From Pseudorhodoferax aquiterrae (GTDB taxonomy: Bacteria > Pseudomonadota > Gammaproteobacteria > Burkholderiales > Burkholderiaceae_C), in contig NZ_BMYK01000002.1 in the NCBI RefSeq assembly GCF_014652235.1, positions 370,701 to 434,700 on the forward strand: 64,000 bases of DNA, read 5' to 3'. Of this stretch, positions 28,552 to 36,260 are shown in pieces (position 1 is the stretch's first letter; each line of letters starts with the position of its first letter). The notes under the pieces are model-generated. The model had not been told where the DNA came from and searched no databases. It saw only the letters and a list, made by a program, of their open reading frames with translations. The translations under genes and the position numbers were made by a program.

Positions 28552-29225
28552 GCACCGAGATCACCGCGGTCGCGAAGACCGACACGCGCATCGACCTGCT
28601 GACGCGCGCCCGCCAGCACCTGCCGTTGGCGGCCGCCTCTTGGAACGAAGCCGAAGATCGGACTGCAGCGGACTTTCACGTCGCTGCCGTGCTGGGCCTG
28701 ATCAAGGAGATCGACACAGAGTTGGCCGCGCCGGCGCTGGCGCCCGTTGAGGAAGCGGGTGGGAATCCGTCCGCCCCCTTCGACGGCTACCTCTGCAAGG
28801 CCTGGGGAGAAACCGAACTGCCCTGTGCCGAGGTCGTCCGCGACATGGCCGGCGTCCGCCGCTTCATCGTCCGCGAGTGGCTCAGCGACGACAACGCGCC
28901 CGACCTGCCCAAGATCATGGAGGAGATCGAGGCAGATCTGGAGCGTGAGAAGGCCTGGTTCACCCAGTTCGAGATCGGCGGTGCGAGCGTTGAGCCGGTC
29001 TACAGCTTCGGCGCCCCCGGAGCTGCTGCTGCGCCGGCCGACATCGGCATGCCCGAGGTCGGGTCCAACATCGTCAATGACGCATGCTGGAAGTTCGCGG
29101 AGGCGATGCCACACGATCTCCCAGGGCCGATCTGGAACGACCTGAAGCCGGCTCTGTACGCGGCGCTCACGCACTATCACCAGGCCGTCCTCGCAGTCCC
29201 ACCCGTGGGAGGTACACATGGCTGA
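28548..29225 (+). CDS. hypothetical phage protein, 225 aa
   Basis: The product starts MSTEITAVAKTDTRIDLLTR and contains acidic helical regions and a middle section EAGGNPSAPFDGYLCKAWGE. I do not recognise a domain. It lies between a zinc-ribbon-like gene and a tiny membrane gene, in the accessory half of the early-left operon, and ends with eight bases of overlap with the next gene. Confidence 0.7.
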   Translation: MSTEITAVAKTDTRIDLLTRARQHLPLAAASWNEAEDRTAADFHVAAVLGLIKEIDTELAAPALAPVEEAGGNPSAPFDGYLCKAWGETELPCAEVVRDMAGVRRFIVREWLSDDNAPDLPKIMEEIEADLEREKAWFTQFEIGGASVEPVYSFGAPGAAAAPADIGMPEVGSNIVNDACWKFAEAMPHDLPGPIWNDLKPALYAALTHYHQAVLAVPPVGGTHG

Positions 29226-29361
29226 CCACGAACTGCTGGCGCTCGGACTCAACCTGGCCATTCTGGCCATCAACGTCGGCGTGCTGGCCCTGTCGATCAA
29301 GATCTACACCGAGATCCTGAAAGACGGCGCCCAGAACCGCCGCGCCAAGGGAGGTGCATGA
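29218..29361 (+). CDS. tiny membrane protein, 47 aa
   Basis: ATG 29218 with GGAGG upstream. The product reads MADHELLALGLNLAILAINV then GVLALSIKIYTEILKDGAQN and a basic end, i.e. one membrane helix with a cytoplasmic tail. Its stop overlaps the next start by four bases. Coding is supported by the ribosome site and both overlaps. Function unknown. Confidence 0.62.
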   Translation: MADHELLALGLNLAILAINVGVLALSIKIYTEILKDGAQNRRAKGGA

Positions 29362-29915
29362 TGCCCGAACTGTTCATGGTCTTCGACGTGGAGTCCATCG
29401 GGCTGCATGGCGATGGCTTCGCTGTCGCCTGGGTCGTCGTCAACCGTGTCGGCTACCGGCTAGACGAGGGCTGCCTGGCCTGCGACCCGAACCTGTGCAA
29501 TGGCACCGCCGAGAGCCGGCGCTGGGTCTTGTTGAACGTGCCGTTTCTGAAACCAACCAGCCCGACGCCTCAGCACTTGCGCAACGCGTTCTGGCACGAG
29601 TGGCGGCGCTGGGCCGACCAGGGCGCGGTGCTGGTGGCCGACTGCGCATGGCCCGTGGAGGCCAACTTCCTGGCGGCTTGTGTGCGCCTCAACCACGCTG
29701 AGCGCGAGTGGCAAGGCCCCTACCCGTTGCACGACCTGGCGTCCATCCTGCTGGCCTGCGGCCGCGATGCGCTGGCCACCACGGCCCGCCTGCCTGACGA
29801 GATGCCGGCGCACCACCCGCTGATGGACGCCCGGCAGTCCGCGCGGCAGCTGGTCGAGGCCCTGGCCGCCGCACGCGCCGCGGCATTCCCACCCCCAGCG
29901 GAGGAACGTCGATGA
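29358..29915 (+). CDS. DEDD-type 3'-5' exonuclease-like protein
   Basis: The 185-residue protein has the exonuclease I motif VFDVESIGLHGDGFAVAWVV (acidic D9 and E11 by count), a second acidic element VADCAWPVEANFLA and a late motif HHPLMDARQSARQLVE where DEDDh enzymes keep His and Asp. This is the RNase-H-like fold of DnaQ relatives. It may trim DNA ends or degrade host RNA/DNA. ATG 29358 or 29361 could be the start; both follow GGAGG. Confidence 0.78.
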   Translation: MMPELFMVFDVESIGLHGDGFAVAWVVVNRVGYRLDEGCLACDPNLCNGTAESRRWVLLNVPFLKPTSPTPQHLRNAFWHEWRRWADQGAVLVADCAWPVEANFLAACVRLNHAEREWQGPYPLHDLASILLACGRDALATTARLPDEMPAHHPLMDARQSARQLVEALAAARAAAFPPPAEERR

Positions 29916-30550
29916 CCGCGCGCAAGTTCTGGACCGAGCGCGAGCTGCGCCTGCTGCGCGACCTCTACCCCGATCTGCTGGCCGAGACGGTGGCCCGACA
30001 GATCGGGCGCACAACGAAGGCTGTGCAGTTGAAGGCGCGAGAGCTGGGAATCCGCAAGAGTGCCGCCTTCATGGATGCTGAACGCGCTCGGCAGTGCGAG
30101 CGGGCCAGAACGCATCCGAACTGCATTGCAGCCCGGCTCACATCGTCAACCGCTGGCTGGAATCGTGGCGTAAAGGGCAGCACCGGAACGAGCGCAACGC
30201 GCTTCGTTCCTGGCAACAAGCCGCAGACCTGGAGGCCAGTTGGCTCCGAGTCGTACAACAAGGAAGGCCTTCTCATTCGGAAGGTCTCCGACACCGGCAA
30301 TCGTCGGGTCGATTGGCGCCGAGTCGATGAGCTCGATTGGGAGGCCGTCCATGGGCCCATCCCGGCCGGGCACTTCTTGGTGCGACAGAGCGCGGCAGGC
30401 CGGGGCCTGGTGCTGCTCAACCGCGCGGAACTCATGAAGCGCAACAGCGTGCACGCCAACTACCCGCCCGAGATTGCGCGCCTGTCGCAGCTGCGCGGCG
30501 CCCTCACCCGACAGATCAACTCGCGCACCCGCGCACTGGAGCAACCATGA
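29912..30550 (+). CDS. HNH-related phage endonuclease-like protein with N-terminal HTH
   Basis: The 212-residue protein starts with a Myb/SANT-like helix-turn-helix (MTARKFWTERELRLLRDLYP, VARQIGRTTKAVQLKARELG) followed by a basic linker and the phage HNH-like C-terminus: FVPGNKPQTWRPVGSES, WEAVHGPIPAGHFLV and AELMKRNSVHANYPPEIARL. Proteins with this end are usually called HNH endonucleases though the canonical histidine pair is hard to see. It may be a domesticated homing nuclease. Overlaps both neighbours by four bases. Confidence 0.75.
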   Translation: MTARKFWTERELRLLRDLYPDLLAETVARQIGRTTKAVQLKARELGIRKSAAFMDAERARQCERARTHPNCIAARLTSSTAGWNRGVKGSTGTSATRFVPGNKPQTWRPVGSESYNKEGLLIRKVSDTGNRRVDWRRVDELDWEAVHGPIPAGHFLVRQSAAGRGLVLLNRAELMKRNSVHANYPPEIARLSQLRGALTRQINSRTRALEQP

Positions 30551-30843
30551 GCGCCAACCACATCAGCACCGTCCGCCAGCACCTGATCGACCAGCTGGCC
30601 GCCCTGCGCAAGGCCGAAGGCGCCGACGCCGTCAAGCTGGAGCTCGACCGGGCCAAGGGCATCAGCGACGTGGCGCAGGTCATCGTCAACAGCGCCAAGG
30701 TCGAGGTCGAATACCTGCAGAAGACCGGCCAGGCCAGCACGCCATTCCTGGAAGTTCCGCCCGACGCGCCCTACCTCACGACGCAGACCGACGACCTCCC
30801 CAATGGCATCAGCAGCATCACCCGGCACCGCCTGCAGGGCTGA
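30547..30843 (+). CDS. small phage protein, 98 aa
   Basis: Begins MSANHISTVRQHLIDQLAAL; a helical domain (EGADAVKLELDRAKGISDVA, VIVNSAKVEVEYLQKTGQAS) is followed by a Pro-rich end. Such proteins are common next to the HNH-type gene in other phages. Function unknown. Confidence 0.72.
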   Translation: MSANHISTVRQHLIDQLAALRKAEGADAVKLELDRAKGISDVAQVIVNSAKVEVEYLQKTGQASTPFLEVPPDAPYLTTQTDDLPNGISSITRHRLQG

Positions 30844-30872
30844 GCCACCCTCCCCGCTGAAGGATCGAAATC

Positions 30873-31193
30873 GTGAGCCTCAAACCCGACACGCTGCGCA
30901 TCGGCGGCCGCTACAACTGGAAGAACCAGCCCGAGCGGCTGGTTTATCTTGGCCTGTGCGAACCAAGAAACGGCCGGTGGCACCAGTTCGCCAAGGTGGA
31001 TGCACCCGACGTTGTGTGGTGCGAAGTTATCGACGCCGACCTCTCGAACTTCGAGGTCACGCCTGCCGCTCGTCCGCAGTGCGCAGTCGGCGGAATGTTC
31101 CGGCCCGGCGTCATGTGCGGCAGCGTGATCGTCGGAGGCAAGCTCTGCGGCTTCGCGGGCGACTGCACCCACAAACGCGCCGCGGCGGCCTGA
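30873..31193 (+). CDS. small phage protein, GTG start, 106 aa
   Basis: GTG 30873 follows GAAGGATC; the product starts VSLKPDTLRIGGRYNWKNQP, with a beta-rich SH3-like first half (VYLGLCEPRNGRWHQFAKVD) and a Cys/Gly-rich end. The first gene after a 29-bp gap. Function unknown. Confidence 0.65.
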   Translation: MSLKPDTLRIGGRYNWKNQPERLVYLGLCEPRNGRWHQFAKVDAPDVVWCEVIDADLSNFEVTPAARPQCAVGGMFRPGVMCGSVIVGGKLCGFAGDCTHKRAAAA

Positions 31194-31221
31194 TTCCCAC
31201 GTTCTGCCGACATACATCCAA

Positions 31222-31434
31222 ATGACCAGAAAGACACACCACCAACTTACCCGCGAGGCACTGGAATACGCGGCGTCCCTGCTGGAGAACGACGACTTCT
31301 TCGGCATCTGGCCGGATGAAACTGCCGACACCGAAGCGGCCGAGATGCGACTGCAGAAAGCCCACGAAGCCGCCGTCAAGCGCATCCGCACCCTCTCAGC
31401 GCGCCGGTCCAACATCACTCGGCACACACCATGA
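31222..31434 (+). CDS. small helical phage protein, 70 aa
   Basis: MTRKTHHQLTREALEYAASL, then an acidic loop and basic helical tail. Overlaps the next start by four bases. No family recognised. Confidence 0.6.
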   Translation: MTRKTHHQLTREALEYAASLLENDDFFGIWPDETADTEAAEMRLQKAHEAAVKRIRTLSARRSNITRHTP

Positions 31435-31640
31435 CACCCCTTTTCGTCTTCATCTTCGTGCTGTTCTCCATCAACACCGAACAGGTGACTTCGCAGACCG
31501 TGCAGGTGACGAAGATCACCCGCATCGCTCGTGTCGGGCCGGTGCTGGACCTCCAGGCCTGCCAGAAGATGGTTCAGACCTGGCAGGCGGAGCACCCCGG
31601 AACGGGTGTGGGTGTCTGCGAGCCCGTACCCACCCGCTAA
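31431..31640 (+). CDS. small exported phage protein, 69 aa
   Basis: A short hydrophobic N-terminus (MTPLFVFIFVLFSINTEQVT) looks like a signal sequence or membrane anchor, and two cysteines (LQACQKM, GVCEPV) could form a disulfide in the periplasm. Coupled to the gene before by ATGA. Function unknown. Confidence 0.62.
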   Translation: MTPLFVFIFVLFSINTEQVTSQTVQVTKITRIARVGPVLDLQACQKMVQTWQAEHPGTGVGVCEPVPTR

Positions 31641-31655
31641 CGCAAAGGAAATCCC

Positions 31656-32765
31656 ATGACCACTGAACTGAACCAGCCCTCTGCAACTTGGCGGTGGAGT
31701 AAATACGTTACCGAGACAATCGCCCGTGCGATACAACCCGCCTCGACGCCGGGAAGCCGGAGTCAAGCCAAGAGTCCGCACCCCTTGACGGTAGACCTTG
31801 TGAGACGCTTTGCTGCGGCCTTACTGGAAAAGCTAACCGCCGCGGAGCAGAAATACGGCTACAGCGACGGCTGGGCGTCCCCCGACTGGATGGATGAATG
31901 CCGCAGAAAGCTGTTGGAGCACATCGCCAAAGGCGACCCGCGCGACGTAGCCGCCTACTGCGCGTTCCTGTGGCATCACGGCGCATCGACATCGAAGCCT
32001 GATGACCCGGACTCCGCAGATGCTGCTAGGTATCGGCTGCTGCGCCGCTACATGGTGGACTGCGCCATCGTCCGCGGAAAGTCCGGCGTGTTTCTCGATG
32101 AAGCGCTGGACAAAGAGATGGGAAGGATCGCTTCACTGGTAGCACAGGGTGGAACCATCTTGTCCGGGTCTGCCGCCGATGTAGCCCAAGAGTTTGCGAT
32201 GAGCCAGTTCGCCACCCGCGCGGACCGCGATGCGGCCATGCTAGAGGAAATCGCCAGACTGAGGGCGGATGTCGGGAAGGCGGCGCCGATCTCGCGCGCC
32301 GACTGGACCGCCGCCGCGAAAGCCTTCTACATCGAGGCCGGCGACGACGAGAAGACAGCCGCCGAGTGCGCGCGATGGATCTGCAACCAGCAAGACTGGT
32401 GGGGTGGTGAGGTCGGCGACCCCCGATTTGAGGCGCAGGAAGACCTGCAAGGCCGAGACCGGCCAAAGATTCCGACCCCCGAGGGCTACACGTCGGACGG
32501 CTGGATCAACGTAGACGACCGCCTCCCGGCCTTTGCCGAGGACGCGGAAGACGACGGCGTGAAGGTCTACACCTGGGATGGCGAGCTCGTCACCGAAGAC
32601 GAGTTCATGCCCGAGTATGAGCAGCCGGCAGGCCCTGCGGTCGGCGGCTGGATGCGCACGGGTGAATGGTTCGCCAGCGACAACCTGCATCGTGTCACGC
32701 ACTGGATGCCGCGCCGCCTGCCGGCCGCCCCGGTCGCCGCAGCCACAGCAAAGGACAAGCCATGA
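31656..32765 (+). CDS. phage accessory protein with C-terminal DUF551
   Basis: The 369-residue protein has an N-terminal region containing YSDGWASPDWMDECRRKLLE and HIAKGDPRDVAAYCAFLWHH, a conserved pattern of phage proteins in this position, then a central variable part. The C-terminus (residues about 280-355: DGWINVDDRLPAFAEDAEDD ... DNLHRVTHWMPRRLP) matches DUF551. DUF551 domains are typical of Ea22-like lambdoid accessory proteins, whose function is unknown. The first 100 bases are less GC-rich than neighbours. Ends in an ATGA overlap. Confidence 0.8.
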   Translation: MTTELNQPSATWRWSKYVTETIARAIQPASTPGSRSQAKSPHPLTVDLVRRFAAALLEKLTAAEQKYGYSDGWASPDWMDECRRKLLEHIAKGDPRDVAAYCAFLWHHGASTSKPDDPDSADAARYRLLRRYMVDCAIVRGKSGVFLDEALDKEMGRIASLVAQGGTILSGSAADVAQEFAMSQFATRADRDAAMLEEIARLRADVGKAAPISRADWTAAAKAFYIEAGDDEKTAAECARWICNQQDWWGGEVGDPRFEAQEDLQGRDRPKIPTPEGYTSDGWINVDDRLPAFAEDAEDDGVKVYTWDGELVTEDEFMPEYEQPAGPAVGGWMRTGEWFASDNLHRVTHWMPRRLPAAPVAAATAKDKP

Positions 32766-33058
32766 CCGATTCCGAAGCCATCGAGAAGGCCCAGGGCGTG
32801 GCCCGCTGCCTGACCTACAACGACGACAAGCCGCAGGCCCAGGCAAAGCACATGCTGCACGAGCTGGCCCACCGTCTCGGCGCCAAGACGCTGCGCGTGA
32901 AGAAGACCCGCGACGGCTTCATGCTCATCAGCGCCATGGGCCAGTGTCGCTACCTGGGGCCGCGCGAGGCGCTGCTGTACCGGCTGTTCGGCGTCATGCC
33001 GCCGATGAACCCGGCTCGCCCCAAGGCCGCCACCCCAGGAGGTTCCCATGCAACGTGA
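32762..33058 (+). CDS. small phage protein, 98 aa
   Basis: Starts MTDSEAIEKAQGVARCLTYN; helical then strand pair (KTLRVKKTRDGFMLISAMGQ) and a Pro-rich end that overlaps the next start by 11 bases. No family recognised. Confidence 0.65.
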   Translation: MTDSEAIEKAQGVARCLTYNDDKPQAQAKHMLHELAHRLGAKTLRVKKTRDGFMLISAMGQCRYLGPREALLYRLFGVMPPMNPARPKAATPGGSHAT

Positions 33059-33989
33059 TATCCCCCACCAGCTTGACGGGCTGGCAGCGTATCTTCGCGG
33101 CACCTGCGCGGCACTGCGCGGCCTTGGCCAGAACGATCAGATCGTGCAAGCGCACTTCGAGCAAATGGAGCGATGGGCGGCAGGCGTGGACGTGGTGCGG
33201 ATGGCAGCCTACCAAGAGGCCGCAGCACTCGCATCTGCGCCAGATGCTGTCGGCCCGGCGCGGGCGCCAGATGACTGGCGCCAGTACGCCACAGAGCGCG
33301 AGGAGACGGCGCAGGCCGTGATCGAGCGCCACCGCCGCGAGCTGCAGACCACCGGGGGCATGCTGGCCGCGGCTCGCACACGGATCGCCGAGCTGGAGGC
33401 TGCATCTGCGCCAGAAGCCGAGCCCTACGGATGGGTGTACGAGCGAGCCGACGGGTTCCGCATGCTGCACAAGGCCGGCGACTGCCAGGAGGCAAAGCTG
33501 GCCGCAGACCGGGATGCGGCCGAGCGCTACCCGGACGTCCATCGGCTGACCACGGTCTATGCCGCCCCGGTTTCCGATCCCCAGGCACAGGTGGTGGCAA
33601 CGCATCCAGCAATGGAGGCGGCTGCTCGCTGGGTTGAAGCCCGCCGTGACGCCTACGTCAACGAGCATGGAAGCTACGACCCCGACACCGGCGGCACGGA
33701 CTTCCCCGGCGACGGCGCCGAGTACGTGCAGGAGCTGGAAGAGATCGCGGAAAGCCTGCGCGCCCTCGCGCCGCTGCCTGAACCTCGGGTGGACGACTTG
33801 GCCCACACGGTGCGCCGACTCGCCCATTCGCTCCGCCAGGCCGCGCCCAGTAATGATCTGCCCGGAAAGGCGCTGGACTACCTCAAGCGCCACGGCCTGC
33901 AGGGCTCGCCGTTGCGCGCCGCCCAGGAGCAGGGAGAGCAGCGACCCGAGCCGCTGCCGTCGCTCGCGCGCTGGAGCCAGCATGGCTGA
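33048..33989 (+). CDS. hypothetical phage accessory protein, 313 aa
   Basis: The product starts MQRDIPHQLDGLAAYLRGTC. Helical N-terminal part with a coiled-coil stretch (VIERHRRELQTTGGMLAAAR), a small strand domain (EPYGWVYERADGFRMLHKAG) of the kind found in other phage accessory proteins, and a helical C-terminal half. No catalytic motif seen. Ribosome site AGGAGG precedes it. Confidence 0.7.
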   Translation: MQRDIPHQLDGLAAYLRGTCAALRGLGQNDQIVQAHFEQMERWAAGVDVVRMAAYQEAAALASAPDAVGPARAPDDWRQYATEREETAQAVIERHRRELQTTGGMLAAARTRIAELEAASAPEAEPYGWVYERADGFRMLHKAGDCQEAKLAADRDAAERYPDVHRLTTVYAAPVSDPQAQVVATHPAMEAAARWVEARRDAYVNEHGSYDPDTGGTDFPGDGAEYVQELEEIAESLRALAPLPEPRVDDLAHTVRRLAHSLRQAAPSNDLPGKALDYLKRHGLQGSPLRAAQEQGEQRPEPLPSLARWSQHG

Positions 33990-34197
33990 CGCGATTACCC
34001 TTCAAGAGCGCATCGCCGAACTGGCGGAGGATTACGGATCGCTGCGCGCCGCGGCCAGCGCGTTGGGCTGCGATGCCGGCTATCTGTCTCGGCTGGCCAG
34101 CGGTCAGAAGACCGAGCCCAGCGACGCGACGCTACACGCCCTTGGCCTTCGCCGCGTCGTCAGCTACGAGCGCGCCGCCCAGGAGAGCGCGCCATGA
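33982..34197 (+). CDS. small XRE-type helix-turn-helix protein
   Basis: The 71-residue product has a helix-turn-helix LRAAASALGCDAGYLSRLAS in residues 21-40 and little else, like a minimal regulator. It lies in the middle of the accessory genes and overlaps both neighbours. It may tune late stages of the early-left operon; no target site was identified. Confidence 0.75.
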   Translation: MADAITLQERIAELAEDYGSLRAAASALGCDAGYLSRLASGQKTEPSDATLHALGLRRVVSYERAAQESAP

Positions 34198-34547
34198 GCT
34201 TCATTGCAGACTTTGCCTTTGCGCTAGTCCCACTGGCCGGCCTCGCCGCAGCTGCCGCTTGGATCACGACGACCGACCGATTCAAGGCATGGCGCGAGCG
34301 CCGAGACTGGCAGGCTCGTCAGCTCGACCATCTGCGGATACTGATCACAGGCGATGCGCGATGGCTCGCACACGACCCGGTGGCACGAGCCCTGACCGAG
34401 CGCTACGAGGCCGCCTTGCGCGACGACTGGTACACGCTTACGCATCCAAGCAGCGACGCGTTTCGCCGTCAGATCGGACTGGAGCCGAACTACGGCCGGG
34501 CCCAATTTCTACCCTCAGAGCAGCCACATGGAAAGGAAGGCGCATGA
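34194..34547 (+). CDS. single-TM phage accessory protein, 117 aa
   Basis: One membrane helix at the N-terminus (FIADFAFALVPLAGLAAAAA), then a soluble helical domain rich in Arg/Asp. The end encodes HGKEGA, a hexapeptide repeated at the end of the next gene because the gene-border sequence itself is duplicated. Function unknown. Confidence 0.68.
   Translation: MSFIADFAFALVPLAGLAAAAAWITTTDRFKAWRERRDWQARQLDHLRILITGDARWLAHDPVARALTERYEAALRDDWYTLTHPSSDAFRRQIGLEPNYGRAQFLPSEQPHGKEGA
34527..34547 (+). repeat. gene-border repeat, copy 1
   Basis: A 21-bp element, CATGGAAAGGAAGGCGCATG then A, which carries the end of one gene, a strong ribosome site and the start of the next. A second copy at 34703-34723 differs at two positions. 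Confidence 0.7.
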
Positions 34548-34723
34548 CCAAGCAGACGATCACCATTGAGGTTGCCGACGACGAAGTGCTCGTGGCCATC
34601 AAGCGCGGCGAGCACTATGACGATGTACACCCGGACCTGGTGCTGGAGGACTTCAAGGCCGCGCCGCAGGCATTCGACCACCGCGTGGTGTGGCCCGCGA
34701 CCCATGGAAAGGAAGGTGCGTGA
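34544..34723 (+). CDS. small phage protein, 59 aa
   Basis: Start ATG 34544 after GGAAGG. The product MTKQTITIEVADDEVLVAIK is a short beta-alpha protein with acidic residues, ending in HGKEGA like its upstream neighbour. It is flanked by the two border repeats, which makes it look like an exchangeable cassette. Confidence 0.65.
   Translation: MTKQTITIEVADDEVLVAIKRGEHYDDVHPDLVLEDFKAAPQAFDHRVVWPATHGKEGA
34703..34723 (+). repeat. gene-border repeat, copy 2
   Basis: CATGGAAAGGAAGGTGCGTG then A; 19 of 21 bases identical to 34527-34547. Confidence 0.7.
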
Positions 34724-34965
34724 TGGCCGAACCGTCCGTCTACCGCCACTTCGACGGCATGTGCTGGCCAGCCCCGGGAAAGCGCCTCAACGAGCTGGAG
34801 TGGGCGGCTCGCTACGCCGGGCAGTTGACGATGAGCGAGCGGCTGGTAGCCGCGTCGGTCCTGTCCGCATTCACGGAACTGGTCCGGCTGCCCGAGCGCC
34901 AGCGAAACAAGATCATCGGCGAGCTTCGCAAGGGGCCGGCGGCCACCTCTGGAGAAAAGCCATGA
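34723..34965 (+). CDS. small phage protein, 80 aa
   Basis: ATG 34723 shares a base with the preceding stop (TGATG). The product MAEPSVYRHFDGMCWPAPGK has an N-terminal aromatic loop and helical rest. Function unknown. Confidence 0.65.
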   Translation: MAEPSVYRHFDGMCWPAPGKRLNELEWAARYAGQLTMSERLVAASVLSAFTELVRLPERQRNKIIGELRKGPAATSGEKP

Positions 34966-35249
34966 ACGACAGAGACGCCTTCGAGGCACACTGGCTGACC
35001 ACGCGCGGCAAACGGAGCGCCGAGCGACATCTGAAGCGCCGGGCCGAACAGCCCCAGGTCTACGCGTGCGACTCGGCAAACCGGCACTGGGTCACATGGC
35101 AGGCGGCGCGCGTGGGCCTGGTCGAAGACCTTTGCGCTCGCATCAAGGCCGCAGACGATGCGGCAGCCGACGGCGACTACATGCTGGACAGCGATGACTG
35201 CATAAGCGTGCTGCGCGGGACTTGGAGATCGGAGCCGCCCCATGCCTGA
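34962..35249 (+). CDS. small phage protein, 95 aa
   Basis: MNDRDAFEAHWLTTRGKRSA begins a helical protein with the segment QVYACDSANRHWVTWQAARV, a pattern shared by many phage accessory proteins (an aromatic W-x-x-W-Q-A element near the N-terminus). Function unknown. Coupled on both sides. Confidence 0.7.
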   Translation: MNDRDAFEAHWLTTRGKRSAERHLKRRAEQPQVYACDSANRHWVTWQAARVGLVEDLCARIKAADDAAADGDYMLDSDDCISVLRGTWRSEPPHA

Positions 35250-35457
35250 CCCGACGCTCTTGCCCCGCCCATTCTGCGGCGATACCGCCGACGTAGCGGA
35301 AGACTCGGACCGGTTCGGCTGGGCCTGGCAGGTGTTCTGCCTCAAATGCGACGCCAGCACCGGCTACTGCCAGGACGAAACCGCCGCCATCGCCACCTGG
35401 AACGTGCGCGCGCCGGTTCCCACCCTCTCCCTCGGGACGTCGAAAGGTGCGACATGA
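35242..35457 (+). CDS. Lar-like restriction alleviation protein with an altered zinc site
   Basis: The 71-residue product follows the Lar family pattern: LLPRPFCGD at the start, WQVFCLKCDASTGYCQDETA in the middle and AIATWNVRAP at the end. Lar proteins counter host type I restriction. Family members usually have a CxxC pair in the first motif (L-x-P-C-P-F-C-G); here the first cysteine is arginine, leaving one ligand plus the C-x2-C pair. It may be inactive or bind zinc otherwise. Confidence 0.75.
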   Translation: MPDPTLLPRPFCGDTADVAEDSDRFGWAWQVFCLKCDASTGYCQDETAAIATWNVRAPVPTLSLGTSKGAT

Positions 35458-35987
35458 ACGTCCTGTTCCTTGACATCGACGGCGTGCTGAACAGCCACCG
35501 CACCGCGGTCGGCCTGGGCGGCATCCCATGGTGCAGCGATTTGCGCACGCGGCCAGAGCGCATGCAGCTTCTCGATCCGGTCGCCGTCGGACTGCTGCGC
35601 GCCGCGTGCGCCGCCGCGGGCTTGAAGATCGTTCTGTCTTCCACCTGGCGCAAGGATGCCGAGTGGACGAGCCTGGGCGCGGCGCTTGATCTGCCGATCA
35701 TTGACCGCACCCCGACCATGCTCGGCATCCGTGGCTCCGAAATCGCAGCCTGGCTGGAGGCGCATCCCGAAGTCGAGAGCTACGCCATCGTGGACGACGA
35801 CAGCGACATGTTGTCCGAGCAGATGCACCGATTCGTCAAGACCAATGGGGCCCACGGCTACGGATGGGAAGAGCACGTCAAGCTGTGCGACCTGTTCGGC
35901 GTGGGCTACTTCAACCAGGCCAACCGCGGCCGGCCTCTCTCGCCCGCCAAGGCCCTGGACTGGGGAGAGCCGCAACCAACGCCATGA
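35454..35987 (+). CDS. HAD-family phosphatase-like protein
   Basis: The 177-residue protein has HAD motifs: FLDIDGVLN (nucleophile and acid Asp) at the N-terminus, SSTWRKD as motif II, and IVDDDSDM as motif IV. This set matches the HAD domain found in RNA-repair-like proteins and in many phages, where it may act as polynucleotide 3'-phosphatase or nucleotidase. No kinase or ligase partner is in the window. Starts after GAAAGGTGCGAC, overlapping the Lar-like gene stop by four bases. Confidence 0.85.
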   Translation: MNVLFLDIDGVLNSHRTAVGLGGIPWCSDLRTRPERMQLLDPVAVGLLRAACAAAGLKIVLSSTWRKDAEWTSLGAALDLPIIDRTPTMLGIRGSEIAAWLEAHPEVESYAIVDDDSDMLSEQMHRFVKTNGAHGYGWEEHVKLCDLFGVGYFNQANRGRPLSPAKALDWGEPQPTP

Positions 35988-36014
35988 GCACCGCTCCCTG
36001 GCCAGACCAACCCG

Positions 36015-36037
36015 AGCCCGCCCCGTGCGGGCTTTTT
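36015..36037 (+). terminator. terminator between accessory genes and xis-int
   Basis: AGCCCGC and GCGGGCT form a 7-bp stem with a CCCGT loop followed by five T. The stem is the same GCCCGC/GCGGGC as in the early-left leader terminator. It separates PL transcription from the excision and integration genes. Confidence 0.75.
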
Positions 36038-36051
36038 CTTTGGAGATCGTG

Positions 36052-36258
36052 ATGAGCGAATTCCTCGAAACCCCTGACGTCCGAAAACTCACCGGCTTCG
36101 CGGACCACACGAAGCAAGACGCCTGGCTCACCGAGCAAGGCATACCGCACCGGGTCGTGCGCAAGAAGATCATCGTCTCGACCGAGCATGTCCGGCGCTG
36201 GCTGGAAGGCAAGCGCATGGTGTCGTCCAACGGCCCGAACTGGTCCAAGGCGGCGTAG
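36052..36258 (+). CDS. DUF4224 protein, probable excisionase-position gene
   Basis: The 68-residue product (MSEFLETPDVRKLTGFADHT) matches DUF4224, a small winged-helix-like domain (DAWLTEQGIPHRVVRKKIIV, STEHVRRWLEGKR) found just upstream of integrases. It may act as excisionase or directionality factor. Ribosome site GGAGATC. Two bases separate its stop from the integrase start. Confidence 0.82.
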   Translation: MSEFLETPDVRKLTGFADHTKQDAWLTEQGIPHRVVRKKIIVSTEHVRRWLEGKRMVSSNGPNWSKAA

Positions 36259-36260
36259 CG

